Assembly (NCBI GenBank): GCA_032433765.1
Contig: JAVIAB010000092.1
Span: 105,065,779-105,129,778 of the forward strand
Direction: 5' to 3'
Source of the DNA: Megaustenia siamemsis
Taxonomy: Eukaryota; Mollusca; Gastropoda; Stylommatophora; Ariophantidae
Length of the DNA: 64,000 nucleotides
The stretch's first letter is position 1, and the number at the start of each line of letters is the position of its first letter. Position numbers and translations under genes: made by a program. The notes under the pieces were generated by a model. It worked only from the letters and a program-made list of their open reading frames with translations, made no database searches and was not told the origin of the DNA. This document shows positions 21,960 through 33,898 of this stretch, in pieces.

Positions 21960-22990
21960 ATATGTGTATCTACATGAACAGCAGCTGCGCACTCAGAAAA
22001 GCAGATGGTTACACAGACCACTTCGAAGTTAGATCAGGTGTAAGACAGGGGTGCGTAATATCCTTCCTATTGTTTATTACATACATGGACTATATATGCA
22101 AGGTAGCCAACCCATCAGAGACAGAAGAGATCAATGAGCTTATATTTGCAGATGATCCGGCACTCATATATGGAAAAATAGGAGACCTACAAGAACACTT
22201 GAGTAAACTCTATAGCATAGGCACAAAATACAACATGAAAATCAACATCAACAAAACAGGAGATGTGACTGTCGCGAAAGATAAACAGAACATCAACATA
22301 ACTATAGACGCTACATCTAAAACAAGTTGAGGGATTAAAATACCTAGGAAGTCTAGTGCTAAACGACAATTCACAAACAGCAGTAATATACTCAAGATAC
22401 AACAAAGCCTGTCAATTCATTGGACAGCAGTCACCATTATTGTCCAACAAGGAAATAAGTCTAGAGGCAAAACGGACACTCGGGTCCTAAATGCAAGAAC
22501 AATAAGAAAAATAACTTCTACTGAGATTGTGTTAGAGGAATGACAGGAAAAGTCCTGATGATTAGATCAAAAATAAATAACTGAGAAAATGCTATGAATA
22601 AACCCCACCATGGAATATATAAAGAAACAGATAGAATGGCTTGACCACGTGAGCAAGCATAACGATCAAAACACAACACAACGAGCCTCCAATAAACATT
22701 GCGAGAACACCAGACCCAGGGTCGACCACGAAAAAGATGAAACGACGGAATATTATAAACATTAGGAAACATAACAGTAGCAGAGGCGAAAGGAAGAACA
22801 AAACACATCAAATTATATTTCCTTTCGACGCTGAATGGCAAATGAGGAAGAAAAGCAAAAAGAAAAAGATGATTGCATATATTATAGAAGAAGAAGAGAT
22901 TGGTTTGACGTATTTAGGAAACAGTTCCTCTTATGTGTGTGTAATAAGTTACAAGATTATCTACAAATATATAAGAGCATATAATTTTAG
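21960..22990 (+). pseudogene. LINE reverse transcriptase, palm to C-terminus, decayed
   Basis: The frame at 21962-22330 carries FEVRSGVRQGCVISFLLF (motif B region) and LIFADDPALIYG (the catalytic FADD of motif C), then INKTGDVTVAK. A frameshift follows near 22325; downstream pieces read LKYLGSLVLND, KRTLG and, near 22600-22860, a scrambled C-terminal tail. 5'-truncated immediately after the TA microsatellite. Confidence 0.8.
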
Positions 22991-23507
22991 TAGTTAGACG
23001 TGTTGAGTGTTGATGTAAATGTAAAGAGCAAAACAAAAGTATTATGATTATGTAGTTGTAATGTTCCCCCATACAACTGCAGCGTTACCTCGACCGCTTT
23101 GAAAAAGTTGTGAAAGGCGTTTTGTTCGAGTCGTCTACTTACTCATTGAAGCAACTACTAATTTCATCGATAAATCAATAAGATTATTCTCACAACTATG
23201 AGTACTAAATCCCCTGTTTCATGTTGGCTAATTCCAGTTGTTCTCTTATCGCACAAAACGCCAAAAGAGAAAATCAGTTAATCTGTGATCAATGTTCTCT
23301 GTTGCTGCAATAATTTGAGCCGACTGTTTAATTTTGGTTCAGTGCCTACATAATGGAAGAAGATTTTGTGGTTGATCCAGAGTAAGATGGACTGAGAACA
23401 TCCACGAAACGCTATAGCGACATCAATTGACAATGACTGAAGCTACCATAGGGGCTAGAATAATAAGTTGCGTTTCCCTTGACACCAAAAGGGGTAAAAG
23501 AGGAGAT

Positions 23508-23511
<4 letters not shown>
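22991..23511. other. Intergenic, nothing recognised
   Basis: Nothing identified. Confidence 0.5.
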
Positions 23512-23576
<65 letters not shown>

Positions 23577-23580
23577 GAGA
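23512..23580 (+). repeat. (GA)n microsatellite
   Basis: About 34 GA dinucleotides with a single CA interruption. Confidence 0.95.
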
Positions 23581-23834
23581 GCGCAAAGATGAAATGAGTT
23601 AACAAATATTTTCTTTCAGTTAGATAAAGTGAAATTCTGTACATCGATCACTATCAGAGAATATCTTGTCATGTGCACTATCAGAGAATATCTTCTCAAT
23701 GTGACATTAGTAATATAGGTGGTCTGGGCAGTGTAGTCCTTCGAAAATAAGACAAAACCGCGTTACGTCCCGTGGTGCATGTAGAGCGAGAATACATTAC
23801 ATAAGTGTTTGATATAAGCTTTACAGTAAATAAC
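23581..23834. other. Intergenic, nothing recognised
   Basis: The phrase CACTATCAGAGAATATCTT occurs twice near 23650-23700; otherwise nothing. Confidence 0.5.
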
Positions 23835-24240
23835 GGAAGAAAATCGAACGTTTCAACTTAAGACTTCTTCAGCACAGTGAGCAAAACAAACAAGATAAAA
23901 CCAAAACAATTAATATACATCTAGTATTTGACAGTGTCAGAAATAGCATTCTTTCACGTGATGTGCTGTCACAACGACTGATCATGAAGCCTGAAGAGTG
24001 GTGAAATGCTTTACTCAAATAATCAGCTTGAATGTCAGGGGGTAAAGGTATCAAAATACACCACGATGCATATAAATCCGAAGCTGCTGTAAAGCTGATA
24101 TGTAAGAAAATTAAAGAAAAGAAAAAAGTGGTATGGTAAAAGCTTTCGGAAGGTAAGAAACAAAACAACAAATGTAGGACGACGTTTCGACTCAGTGGGT
24201 CTTCAGCTGGAACAATAAACAGCAACAAAAAATATATTGT
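23835..24240 (-). mobile_element. Penelope-like terminal region with two GCTGAAGA...GAAAC modules
   Basis: On the minus strand, 24238-24121 reads TTCCAGCTGAAGACCC, GAGTCGAAACGTCGTCC and AAAGCTTTTACCATACCAC. About 330 bp further on a second module (GTGCTGAAGAAGTC, AGTTGAAACGTTCG) lies at 23882-23842. The interval shares CAGCTTTAC-GCAGCTTC with 17327-17535. Confidence 0.55.
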
Positions 24241-24289
24241 TATATACACAGAAATCTAATTACATTGCGATAATATGCTAGACTACCTA

Positions 24290-25165
24290 AGAAGGAAATA
24301 AGTCACTTTCTTATGGTCCGGAGTTTGGTCAAACACCAACTGGACTGGAATTACTAAGGCAGGTTGACAGGACGGGCACATGTATAAAATAAAGTAAAAG
24401 GGACGGATTCTAACAATATGTGGTGGTGGACTCAGAATCTCAGACTCTACTAATATTGGAAACGTGTGAATCTATTACCCACCTCCACATATTTTTAGAA
24501 CTCTTTTTAGAACCCTGTTTGTCTGGATGCTCCGCTTTCGCAAGTTGCAAAATCCCGAAGTACTATCTTGTTTAGGTGTGCTCTGAAATCATAGTGACTT
24601 GTTCCGAGTTTGAATATTTTGGTCTGCTCATATCTGCTGAGCTTGTTTAAGCTGTCGTATTCTAGCTCACATTATCCACATACCTCTATCAATTGTGTTG
24701 TCCTAGCTTGATTTAGGATTGTCTTTACTTCTTTAAGGTTTTGGGATTGGCTGGACTACTAAAGGCTTACACCAGCTTTTGCAAGCTCATCTGATTTCTC
24801 GTTTCCAGGAATGCCACAGTGTGCTGGTAAACTCTCCAGGAATGCCACAGTGTGCTGGTATACACTCCAGGAATGCCACAGTGTGCTGGTATACACTCCA
24901 GGAATGCCACAGTGTGCTGGTATACACTCCAGGAATGCCACAGTGTGCTGGTATACACTCCAGGAATGCCACAGTGTGCTGGTATACACTCCAGGAATGC
25001 CACAGTGTGCTGGTATACACTCCAGGAATGCCACAGTGTGCTGGTATACACTCCAGGAATGCCACAGTGTGCTGGTATACACTCCAGGAATAGTTCTGAC
25101 TTTCCTGACAGCGTGCATTTGTTCTTTATTTCCTGAATGAGTTCTACTTTGGGCTTTACATCACT
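24290..25165 (-). pseudogene. LINE RNase H and C-terminal zinc-knuckle fragment, carrying an internal satellite
   Basis: On the minus strand, 25165-25095 encodes a VELIQEIKNKCTLSGKSE-like helix. Next come repeated copies of IPAHCGIPG, the conserved loop near the end of LINE RNase H domains, and then GNEKSDELAKAG near 24770-24800. Further downstream, decayed text reads SRYEQTKIFKLGTSHYDFRAH and CESGASRQT, the C-terminal knuckle region. The 31-bp array sits within this one motif. Confidence 0.8.
24805..25093 (+). repeat. 31-bp minisatellite made from a LINE coding motif, about nine units
   Basis: The unit CCAGGAATGCCACAGTGTGC plus TGGTATACACT is 31 bp. On the minus strand each unit encodes PAHCGIPG in one frame. 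As 31 is not a multiple of three, all frames remain open across the array; these are not genes. Confidence 0.95.
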
Positions 25166-25350
25166 TATACGACTGACCTTACATCACTTATACGACTGAC
25201 CTTACATCACTTATACGACTGACCTTACATCACTCAAATGACTGACCTTACATCACTTATACGACTGACCTTAAATCACTTATACGACTGACGTTACATC
25301 ACTTATACGACTGACCTTACATCACTTATACGACTGACCTTATATCACTG
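25156..25350 (+). repeat. 23-bp minisatellite, about eight or nine units
   Basis: Unit TTACATCACTTATACGACTG ACC, with minor variants (TCAAATGAC, TTAAATCAC). Confidence 0.92.
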
Positions 25351-26550
25351 ACGATGACAATGTTTCGGAGTTAGAATATCTTGTTAGTTGAAAGTTGATA
25401 TATCTGTGTAGAGTGTCACTTCTCCTGCTCTGAAATACATGCACATATCTTTGACTGAAAGAATGTGTGCTTCTGTCTTTCCACTAAAGTAGGTTATTTA
25501 GATGGCACTGCCATCATTTTGTTATGCTTCAGTTGCGGATTGGTTTGTCGTTTTGTCTTGTCTTAATCATGAATTTCAACCATTAATATTAATATTCTAT
25601 TGTATCTGCACAAAGCTTTACCGCTATCCCAGATGATCGTCATGTATCTTCCAACTGTCGCAATATCAACTATTATATTACCCATATATCTTAATAAGAT
25701 TTTTCCTGATATGCCTGGTACTAACAAATTAGTGTCATGGTCAGAACATATCATCCACCAGCAATTTGTACGTGATTTGTACTGAACTGGAATCGTCAGT
25801 CTCCACGAACTTAATGAGATACTTGGGAGACGACCTGAGCACTTATGGACATGTCCGATATATAATGATAAACAATCGACTACATTAAACGTGACTTGTT
25901 TTGAAAATTAAAGTCAAGTTATCGTGCTTAATAATAAATGTTACAATGCAATTAACGATTCAGTGCTACAATAATATCAACAATGACATGGAGTGTTCAG
26001 TTACATTGTCAGTAAAATATAATAATATACATGAAAGATATAGATAAAATAGGATTTCAAATACCTGACGCAAGAAAAACAAAACATTAAATAACATGCT
26101 TCTTTATGTCGTTTTGTTAGCAAAATTGATTAATAGAATTAATAACATTTATTGTTTTAATGAAGACTGTTAATTATTTATAATGGAGATTAGAAGTCTT
26201 TGTGGCATTTGATTTGCGATTCTCCCATCGCGTACTCAGTGTAATCCTGTCGGATTTAATTCTTTGTGATTCCTAATCTCTAGGTTGAGTAAGATTCAGT
26301 GAATAATTCTTGTAAATATAAATAATAAAACGTAGTATTGTATTCACAATGAGCAAATTAAGTCATTTTACACCTGAACATCGAAAATAGTCAGCTGTAT
26401 GCCGGCAAAAATGTGAACGAAATTGTGTCATCATTATCATAATTTGTAATTAATTTCTGAAATTGTTACCAGAATCTGTCGCTGGTGTTATGAAGGTGGT
26501 TTACAATGCTAAGATTGTCTTGTTGTATCAGATTACATCGAGGCAAAAAA
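25351..26550. other. Intergenic, nothing recognised
   Basis: AT-rich. No domain, repeat family or RNA gene identified. Confidence 0.5.
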
Positions 26551-26771
26551 TAAAGTGCACCGTCACTCCAAGTGGCTTATAGGAACTATGGTGTTAGTGA
26601 CCATGATTTTGGGAGTTATTTGGTTGGTGTTACGTTCGTGCTGCTTTAATTCACAGAAAAAAAATCAGCTACCAATTTGAGGCTGGGTGAACTGGAAACC
26701 GTCGATCAGAATCGACCTGGGCCTATTGTCCTTTGTAGTCCAGTTCTCTAACCACCGAGCTATCGCGGCTC
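26551..26771 (-). mobile_element. tRNA-derived SINE, moderately diverged
   Basis: Minus-strand copy with the GAGCCGCGATAGCTCGGTGG head, shared body and GTGCACTTTATTT end. More substitutions than the 31781 copy. Confidence 0.88.
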
Positions 26772-27596
26772 CCATTAAATCGAAGTGCTAATATCCAAAT
26801 ATTTTGATTGTATTTTACACAACAGCACGACTTAAGACAAAACAAAAAAATTCTGTTGCATTTCCTAGATTACTATTAATCCTTATCGTCCGCCATTTTG
26901 CAAATGTTAAATTGGCATAGATGCGCTGTTTTGTGGTTAACAATACGCTGTGATATTTTCGCATTTGGACCCAACACATCCGTCTTCAGCGTTGCCTTCC
27001 TTCTCGATCCCTATCGGTTGACCAGACAGGTTAGTTTGGCTCCGCAAAGAAGTGGCTGAAAATCTAGAAAATAATGCCTCACCTATCTTGAATCAAACAG
27101 TCAGTTATGAGTCACTGGTCCCTATTGCCTGGTACTGAAAAGAGCTTTCTTAACTTCCAGCTCGCTTCTGTTATTCTCATATTGTTTTTTTTATGAATAT
27201 TATCAATTAAGAGATCGAGTTTGGAGTTACTTCTTCTTGGGTAGAGATCTTATAAAGGATTGCACTCTGATGACGTCGCCGGGACGGACATGTCTTTTTC
27301 AAACAGAAATGTATTTACTTTCAAATCAAGAGATGGTGGCAGGATTAATGCATATGGACACGAATGTAAATAGAAATAATCATAAATGCTGAAACATCAT
27401 CAAGTGCACCGTCTTTGACATTGAAAATTATTGTTTTTTGTAACTAGAATGTTACACTTTTTTTTAAGCTGGCCTTTGACCCATTCGTCATTCATATCCT
27501 GAAATGTTTTCATATTTATTCTTCATACTTCTTGCCTTTTATGTTCTTCATGCTTTCTTTGTAAAATAAATTTGTAAACAGAACATGCAAGTCTTA
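26772..27596. other. Intergenic, nothing recognised
   Basis: Nothing identified. Confidence 0.5.
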
Positions 27597-27705
27597 TTAT
27601 CACTATCCTTATCCTATTTTATTATCACTTTCCTTATTCTATTTTATTATCACTTTCCTTATCCTATTTTATTCTCACTTTCCTTATCCTATTTTATTAT
27701 GTTTG
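27597..27705 (+). repeat. 25-bp tandem repeat, four units
   Basis: Unit CACTTTCCTTATCCTATTTT ATTAT with few differences. Confidence 0.88.
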
Positions 27706-29276
27706 TTTTCTTAAATGTTTCTTCATTTCGTTTTGTAGATGAAATCTCTTAATAGCGCTTCGTGGTCTTCATCTTAGAAGATTTCATAACGTAAAATTGT
27801 AAACCTTCACTTAAGAGAATAGCAAAAATTGATTTTGGAAAGGAAATGACGTAGTAGACCACTGATCATCATAACATTTGTTCTTTTTTAAAACCTGTAT
27901 TTATGACCTTATATATAGTTCTCAAAATAAATTGGTCTTAATAGTGATGTAAATATAATTAATAGTTAATCACCTACGACTATAACTCAGTGTCTGGTCA
28001 GAATTATTGTAGTCATTTCTGAGAAGCATTTACTGCTTGGCGGTCTATTTATTGCTGCCATTAAGCAAAACGACAGTTATCGGGCAATATATTGGCACTT
28101 TACGCAATTAAGCCAGAGTAGCCTAGATAAGACGTATTATTGTTCTTGTGTTCTTTTTACTTTTTTATATCAAGACATTTTAATGAGTTTGTCCATTCAG
28201 CCTGTTCTCGCAAAGGATTCAGTAACCCCAATAATGATAGTTTATAGCCAGCTGATTGTTGGTTTTTAAGTCTCTACAGTGGGTTCAAGGAAAACCTGGA
28301 CGTGATCATTTCCTCTTAAGAGATGGTGCAGAGTGTTCGATCTGATGATTTCTGTAGCTCGCTGGTTAAAAAATACTTCTTAGCCGTGAATTTGCAGTTT
28401 AAGATAGATGGTGTCTTTTAGCATCTGTTCTGTCATGTGTCTATAATATCAACATACTAGATCAGAGCACTTGTAGGTGACGGGGCCAGTGCATTTCCTC
28501 GTTACTATTTACCTTCCTCCACACATTTCGTCAGGTACCTGTTTTCAGCTGAATTGACCGAAGTGTGTCAAGCTTCGGTTGAACCCATGTCTATATTTTA
28601 TCGCCACGCCAGTGCTCTACCAACTCATTATCAAAGTTCTCCTTTACTCAAAATTCTTTTAGCTTTTAGCCAAATATATATTCTTCACGAATTGCACTGT
28701 CACTAAACAATGAACTTTCATGTAAAAACACAACTTCTAGAGTAATTCTTGCCAAGGTCTAAAGTATCAAAGTTGGCTAAGAATTGTCTATCGTTTGAAG
28801 TTCGGGTAGTCGGGTTTAGAATCTAAACTGTGACGAACTGTTTTGTTTTCTGTTCAATAAGACTTCAGGAATCCCCATATTTACGAAAAACGAAAATGGG
28901 CACCAAAAATGTTCTCTGCAAATTAAAGTGGTCTAGTGTTGAGCTGGTTGTATGATCCATAAATATGTCGATGGCTACGGACAAATTCAGTCTAAATATC
29001 ATCTTCACCAATATATCATTGGCGAGACCATCATTTAAAGTCTCCCCTATATAATCCCTGGAGCAAGCTTGCTATTTTTTAAATGACGTTAGTGGCCAGA
29101 TAGTTTATAGCCAGAACAAGATAAGGACGATATAAGTGAAACATAATTTGATTTCTGAGAACTCACAGATAATTGTTTTGTTTATTGTTGGCATATTAAA
29201 TGTTCTCGTTTTGTGGTAAAATGACACTATAGCTGAACTGTTTTGTTTTTTCGTTCATGGTAGGAGGAGGATGAGA
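27706..29276. other. Intergenic, with one tRNA-like block
   Basis: On the minus strand near 28640-28565, GAGTTGGTAGAGCACTGGCG and ATGGGTTCAACC have the spacing of A and B boxes, a likely old SINE head of a different family. The rest is unrecognised. Confidence 0.45.
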
Positions 29277-29360
29277 ATGGATCAGAGGAAGCATAAGAAC
29301 AGGAAAAGATTAGAAGGATTAGGAGAAGGCGGTTGAAGATAGTAATATATATATAGTAAT

Positions 29361-30009
29361 AAAGTAAAGTACCCCCGTCACGCCAAGTGGCGTATAGGGA
29401 AATATGGATATCTATCTATCTATCTATTGACCTTTCGAGCCGTAACCGGCCCATAGGGCGTAGACCAAGATACACCTTCTCCTATATGGATTTTTTTTGT
29501 TCTAGCAGTTTTCTTTTAAAGATATTTTATCAAATCTCGCCATCTGTCTCTGTTCTGTGCAAGCAGTTCTATCTCATTGAGGGAGCCGACTCCTGCTGCT
29601 CTTGCCTCTCTCATCAATGTTCTTCTCAGTGTCTCCCTGGGTCTTCCTCTTTTTCTTTTACCTGTTGTTTCCCATATGAGGGCTTGCTTTGCTATTCGGT
29701 TATTATCTCTTCTCATCACATGTCCAACGTATGACCATCGTCTTTTCTTTATTACTGAAGATATTAGTGGTTGATTGGCGATTTCTCTAATTTCAATAAT
29801 ATGGATATAGTGACCCTATATTTTACAGACCATCAGCACATGATTTTTGGGGTAATGTGGTCGGTATTACGCCCGTGCTGCTTTACTTTCCCAGAAAAAA
29901 ATCCAGTGCCCATTTAAGGCTGGGTGAACCCGGAAGCCGTCGGTTGGGATCGAACCCTACGCCTTGTCCTTTGTAGTCCAGTTCACTAACTACTGAGCTA
30001 TCGCGGCTC
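29361..30009 (-). mobile_element. tRNA-derived SINE split by a LINE
   Basis: Two parts, 29361-29411 and 29798-30009, form one full SINE on the minus strand, from GAGCCGCGATAGCTCAG to GGGGGTACTTTACTTT. Flanks share ATATATAGTAATA, a 13-bp target duplication also seen around the copy at 31781. Confidence 0.92.
29412..29797 (-). mobile_element. Young 5'-truncated LINE, GRPRE family, with 11-bp target duplication
   Basis: The minus-strand ORF at 29719-29516 encodes the C-terminal 67 residues (KRGRPRETLRRTL, NEIELLAQNRDRWRDL) without a break. The 3' UTR ends CGGCTCGAAAGGTCAATAG and (ATAG)n. AATATGGATAT flanks it at 29401-29411 and 29798-29808. Copy 2 of the duplication has one uninterrupted AATATGGATAT, so this LINE arrived after the duplication. 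Confidence 0.93.
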
Positions 30010-31522
30010 TAATATATAGTAATAGTTGAGTCAATTGTAGCCGTGTAAACCAGCTGTTTTTGAGGGCGTAATGTCTGTCATTGTCTACTTTATATATTGT
30101 GAGTCGGTCTCCAAATTAGTTTCAACTGGGATGACTACAAAATGCTGAGATTGACCTCACATTCATTTTATCGCTAGACAGAGCAGTAACCACCACGCTA
30201 CTGACACTGTCATTATTAACTAGAAATATAATTAATCTATTTTAAAAAGTATAGAAATATAGGGACCAAGTCAAAGCCAAATGTTTTACTACTTCAAAAT
30301 ACATTCACCAGTTTTCAACATTATTTTTTTATTTAGTGTTCAATGTGTAGAAGTTCTAAGATCTAATTAATTATATTCTTACTATAAACATTTCTTCCTC
30401 TGGATCATGGCTCGTTTAGACTAGGACTCCAGACTCTCTTATGAAACCAGTTGTCTCCCTTTCCTTCATGTAAGGTCTACAGTTTTTGCTGCACATCTTT
30501 TTCATCGTGCAAGGTTGACGTTGAAGGTCAGCATAGGCGTTACATTCCTAAAGAAGATACTCCGGAGCCCGCTTCCATTGTAGATTCGGTGTGGGTTATA
30601 CCAAGACGGTGCATTCGGCTCAATAGTATCCAGTGTCCAGTTCTGAGGTCGTAAAATGATGTTTTATGCATGCCTTGGCAGCTGATGGATCGGGCATTGC
30701 TTGTCGTTTACTTGTGGCCTTAGTTCTAGCTTGTTCTGTATGTGCTTATTTAACACAAGTTGGCGACTGACTAGTGGAAATGTTAAGAGAAGTCAAACTG
30801 ACAATGAAAAGCTATGTCTTGATCTTTCGCCCCATCACATCCGATCAATAACATTCTTCACAAGGAGCTCACTTTTCCGCTTTGATCCATATATTTTCTT
30901 GACCAGTTGGCTGTTTCCTAGATCACCAGTGGGGTAAAAGAGTATAATTTTTAGTCGCAGCAGGAGCAAGCTGGAGAACCACTCCTTCTTGTAGCCATGA
31001 GCCACAAGCAAGAAGAGAGATATGAAGTTTACACAGTATCTTGAAGTAAGATAGATGAGATATGCATCAAATCTATACGTCTCCTGATGATATTTTAAAG
31101 AAGGTATCTGCAGGCTTGAGACCTCGATCACAGATGAACAAACAAAAGCTTATAACATACAAATAGACAGTAATGCATTAAAAAAATTAAGGAAATCATA
31201 AAAGCAACCTAAACATGGCACACCTAAGCCTAAGAGGATGTAGAATTAATGTCCCTTACCAGACTCCCTTTGACACAGTTGGTTTATGTTAGTACATCAT
31301 TATGTGATAAGTTGTCTTTCCTTAAAGAATACCACATTTCATTTGGCTTTCAGTGAGGTAACATAATATATTAATTTCATTTTCCAGGCAAATCGATCAC
31401 CTTATTGCGATATGAGCTAAGTATTACATGTATAATGGAATGCCATTTCTTATCTTATATCTTATGTGTATGCCAACATCGGAAGTATCGCTAACTGCAG
31501 CCATCTCGGAGTGATCGCAATA
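30010..31522. other. Unique part of the duplicated segment
   Basis: 30100-30200 shows a weak tRNA-like block on the minus strand (AGCGTGGTGGTTA...GAGGTCAATCTCA). Open frames at 30451-30654 and 31131-30835 recur in copy 2 but match no family I recognise. Confidence 0.4.
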
Positions 31523-31695
31523 GCTAAGCAAGAACAACGTGTTTCTGCGCAATAGCCAAGCAAGAACAACGTGTTTATACGCAATAGCCAAGCAAGAACA
31601 ACGTGTTTCTACGCAATAGCTAAGCAAGAACAGCGTGTTTCTACGCAATAGCCAAGCAAGAACAACGTGTTTCTACGCAATAGCTAAGCAAGAAC
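31523..31695 (+). repeat. 32-bp minisatellite, copy 1 (about five units)
   Basis: Unit CAATAGCCAAGCAAGAACAA CGTGTTTCTACG. The duplication junction truncates it. Its counterpart at 45755-46165 has about 13 units. Confidence 0.93.
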
Positions 31696-31780
31696 ATGGA
31701 TCAGAGGAAGCATAAGAACAGGAAAAGATTAGAAGGATTAGGAGAAGGCGGTTGAAGATAGTAATATATATATAGTAATA

Positions 31781-32036
31781 AAGTAAAGTAAAGTACCCCC
31801 GTACGCCAAGTGGCGTATAGGGAAATATGGATATAGTGACCCTATATTTTACAGACCATCAGCACATGATTTTTTGGGTAATGTGGTCGGTATTACGCCC
31901 GTGCTGCTTTACTTTCCCAGAAAAAAATCCAGTGCCCATTTAAGGCTGGGTGAACCCGGAAGCCGTCGGTTGGGATCGAACCCTACGCCTTGTCCTTTGT
32001 AGTCCAGTTCACTAACCACTGAGCAATCGCGGCTCT
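31781..32036 (-). mobile_element. tRNA-derived SINE, uninterrupted copy
   Basis: Same insertion as the SINE at 29361-30009, duplicated with the segment. It keeps a single AATATGGATAT, the empty site of the LINE in copy 1. Confidence 0.93.
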
Positions 32037-33323
32037 AATATATAGTAATAGTTGAGTCAATTGTAGCCGTGTAAACCAGCTGTTTTTGAGGGCGTAATGT
32101 CTGTCATTGTCTACTTTATATATTGTGAGTCGGTCTCCAAATTAGTTTCAACTGGGATGACTACAGAATGCTGAGATTGACCTCACATTCATTTTATCGC
32201 TAGACAGAGCAGTAACCACCACGCTACTGACACTGTCATTATTAACTAGAAATATAATTAATCTATTTTAAAAAGTATAGAAATATAGGGACCAAGTCAA
32301 AGCCAAATGTTTTACTACTTCAAAAATACATTCACCAGTTTTCAACATTATTTTTTTATTTAGTGTTCAATGTGTAGAAGTTCTAATATCTAATTAATTA
32401 TATTCTTACTATAAACATTTCTTCCTCTGGATCATGGCTCGTTTAGACTAGGACTCCAGACTCTCTTATGAACCAGTTGTCTCCCTTTCCTTCATGTAAG
32501 GTCTACAGTTTTTGCTGCACATCTTTTTCATCGTGCAAGGTTGACGTTGAAGGTCAGCATAGGCGTTACATTCCTAAAGAAGATACTCGGGAGCCCGCTT
32601 CCATTGTAGATTCGGTGTGGGTTATACCAAGACGGTGCATTCGGCTCAATAGTATCCATTGTCCAGTTCTGAGGTCGTAAAATGATGTTTTATGCATGCC
32701 TTGGCAGCTGATGGATCGGGCATTGCTTGTCGTTTACTTGTGGCCTTAGTTCTAGCTTGTTCTGTATGTGCTTATTTAACACAAGTTGGCGACTGACTAG
32801 TGGAAATGTTAAGAGAAGTCAAACTGACAATGAAAAGCTATGTCTTGATCTTTCGCCCCATCACATCCGATCAATAACATTCTTCACAAGGAGCTCACTT
32901 TTCCGCTTTGATCCATATATTTTTCTTGACCAGTTGGCTGTTTCCTAGATCACCAGTGGGGTAAAAGAGTATAATTTTTAGTCGCAGCAGGAGCAAGCTG
33001 GAGAACCACTCCTTCTTGTAGCCATGAGCCACAAGCAAGAAGAGAGATATGAAGTTTACACAGTATCTTGAAGTAAGATAGATGAGATATGCATCAAATC
33101 TATACGTCTCCTGATGATATTTTAAAGAAGGTATCTGCAGGCTTGAGACCTCGATCACAGATGAACAAACAAAAGCTTATAACATACAAATAGACAGTAA
33201 TGCATTAAAAAATTAAGGAAATCATAAAAGCAACCTAAACATGGCACACCTAAGCCTAAGAGGATGTAGAATTAATGTCCTTTACCCGACTCCCTTTGAC
33301 ACAGTTGGTTTATGTTAGTACAT
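32037..33323. other. Unique part of duplicated segment, copy 2
   Basis: No recognised gene. Nearly identical to 30010-31300. Confidence 0.5.
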
Positions 33324-33329
33324 TATGTG
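33324..33329 (+). other. 6-bp target-site duplication, left
   Basis: TATGTG, repeated at 45539-45544. A 6-bp duplication is the known Polinton size. Confidence 0.93.
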
Positions 33330-33898
33330 AGTAGTATAGTATGTCAATTAGGACGGATAAAAGTGCCTTTGAAGGCACCTAAATCCTTATATAAATAGTC
33401 TACCCGTACATCGAGGCACATTTTTTGGTGCCGTTTTTCCTTATATGAGAGTCTTCATTTTTTCTTATATGAGAGTCTACCTGCCCATTTTGGTTCCGGT
33501 GACCTCTCGTTGACCTCTCGTTGACCTCTCGTGGTGTTGTGAAGGCGTCGAAACGCAGATAAATCCTTATATAAATAGTCTACACGCAGATCGAGGCACA
33601 ATTTTTGGTGCCGTTTTTCCTTATATGAGAGTCTACCCGCCCCTTTTTGTTCCGGTCGTGGTGGTGGTGGTGGTGGTGGTGACCTCCCGGTGACCTCCCG
33701 GTGACCTCCCGGTGACCTCTCGTGGTGACTCCCGCTGCGGTGGTGTTGTGAAGGGGTGGTGAAAGGGGTGGTGAAGGGGCGGCGGTGGTATCATAACTTT
33801 CATATTCTTTGTACTTTCAATGGTTCCGTAACTTTCATAAATCTATTCTTTCTTTATACTCTCATTCAATAAAAACAGTGACAAGTTTATTTATTGTT
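33330..33898 (+). repeat. Left terminal inverted repeat of Polinton B
   Basis: About 565 bp matches the reverse complement of 44993-45538 with a few substitutions and indels. Internally a block with TTATATAAATAGTCTAC, ATCGAGGCACA and TTATATGAGAGTCTACC is repeated twice, followed by TGACCTCTCG/TGACCTCCCG repeats. Comparison with Polinton A shows the ancestral repeat continued to about 34250. Confidence 0.95.

Larger units (their letters stand above)
29277..31695. repeat. Tandem segmental duplication, copy 1
   Basis: From ATGGATCAGAGG at 29277 to the middle of a 32-bp array at 31695, this is repeated from 31696 onward with only scattered differences. Copy 1 carries a LINE (29412-29797) absent from copy 2. 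It retains the uninterrupted site (TATGTG at 31301-31306) where Polinton B entered copy 2. The junction at 31695/31696 joins array sequence to the segment start. Confidence 0.93.
31696..33329. repeat. Tandem segmental duplication, copy 2, left part
   Basis: Matches 29277 to 31306 apart from the missing LINE and scattered substitutions. Polinton B then interrupts at 33330, and the match resumes at 45539. Confidence 0.93.

Noticed and set aside
24759..25140. Six open frames on both strands with CIPAHCGIPG or NATVCWYTLQE repeats
   Set aside because: All are frames of the 31-bp array; only the minus-strand RNase H reading has meaning, as a relic.
30451..33158. Paired open frames in both copies of the duplicated segment as a conserved host gene
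   Set aside because: Their similarity is explained by the recent duplication; no domain, splice or start evidence supports a gene.
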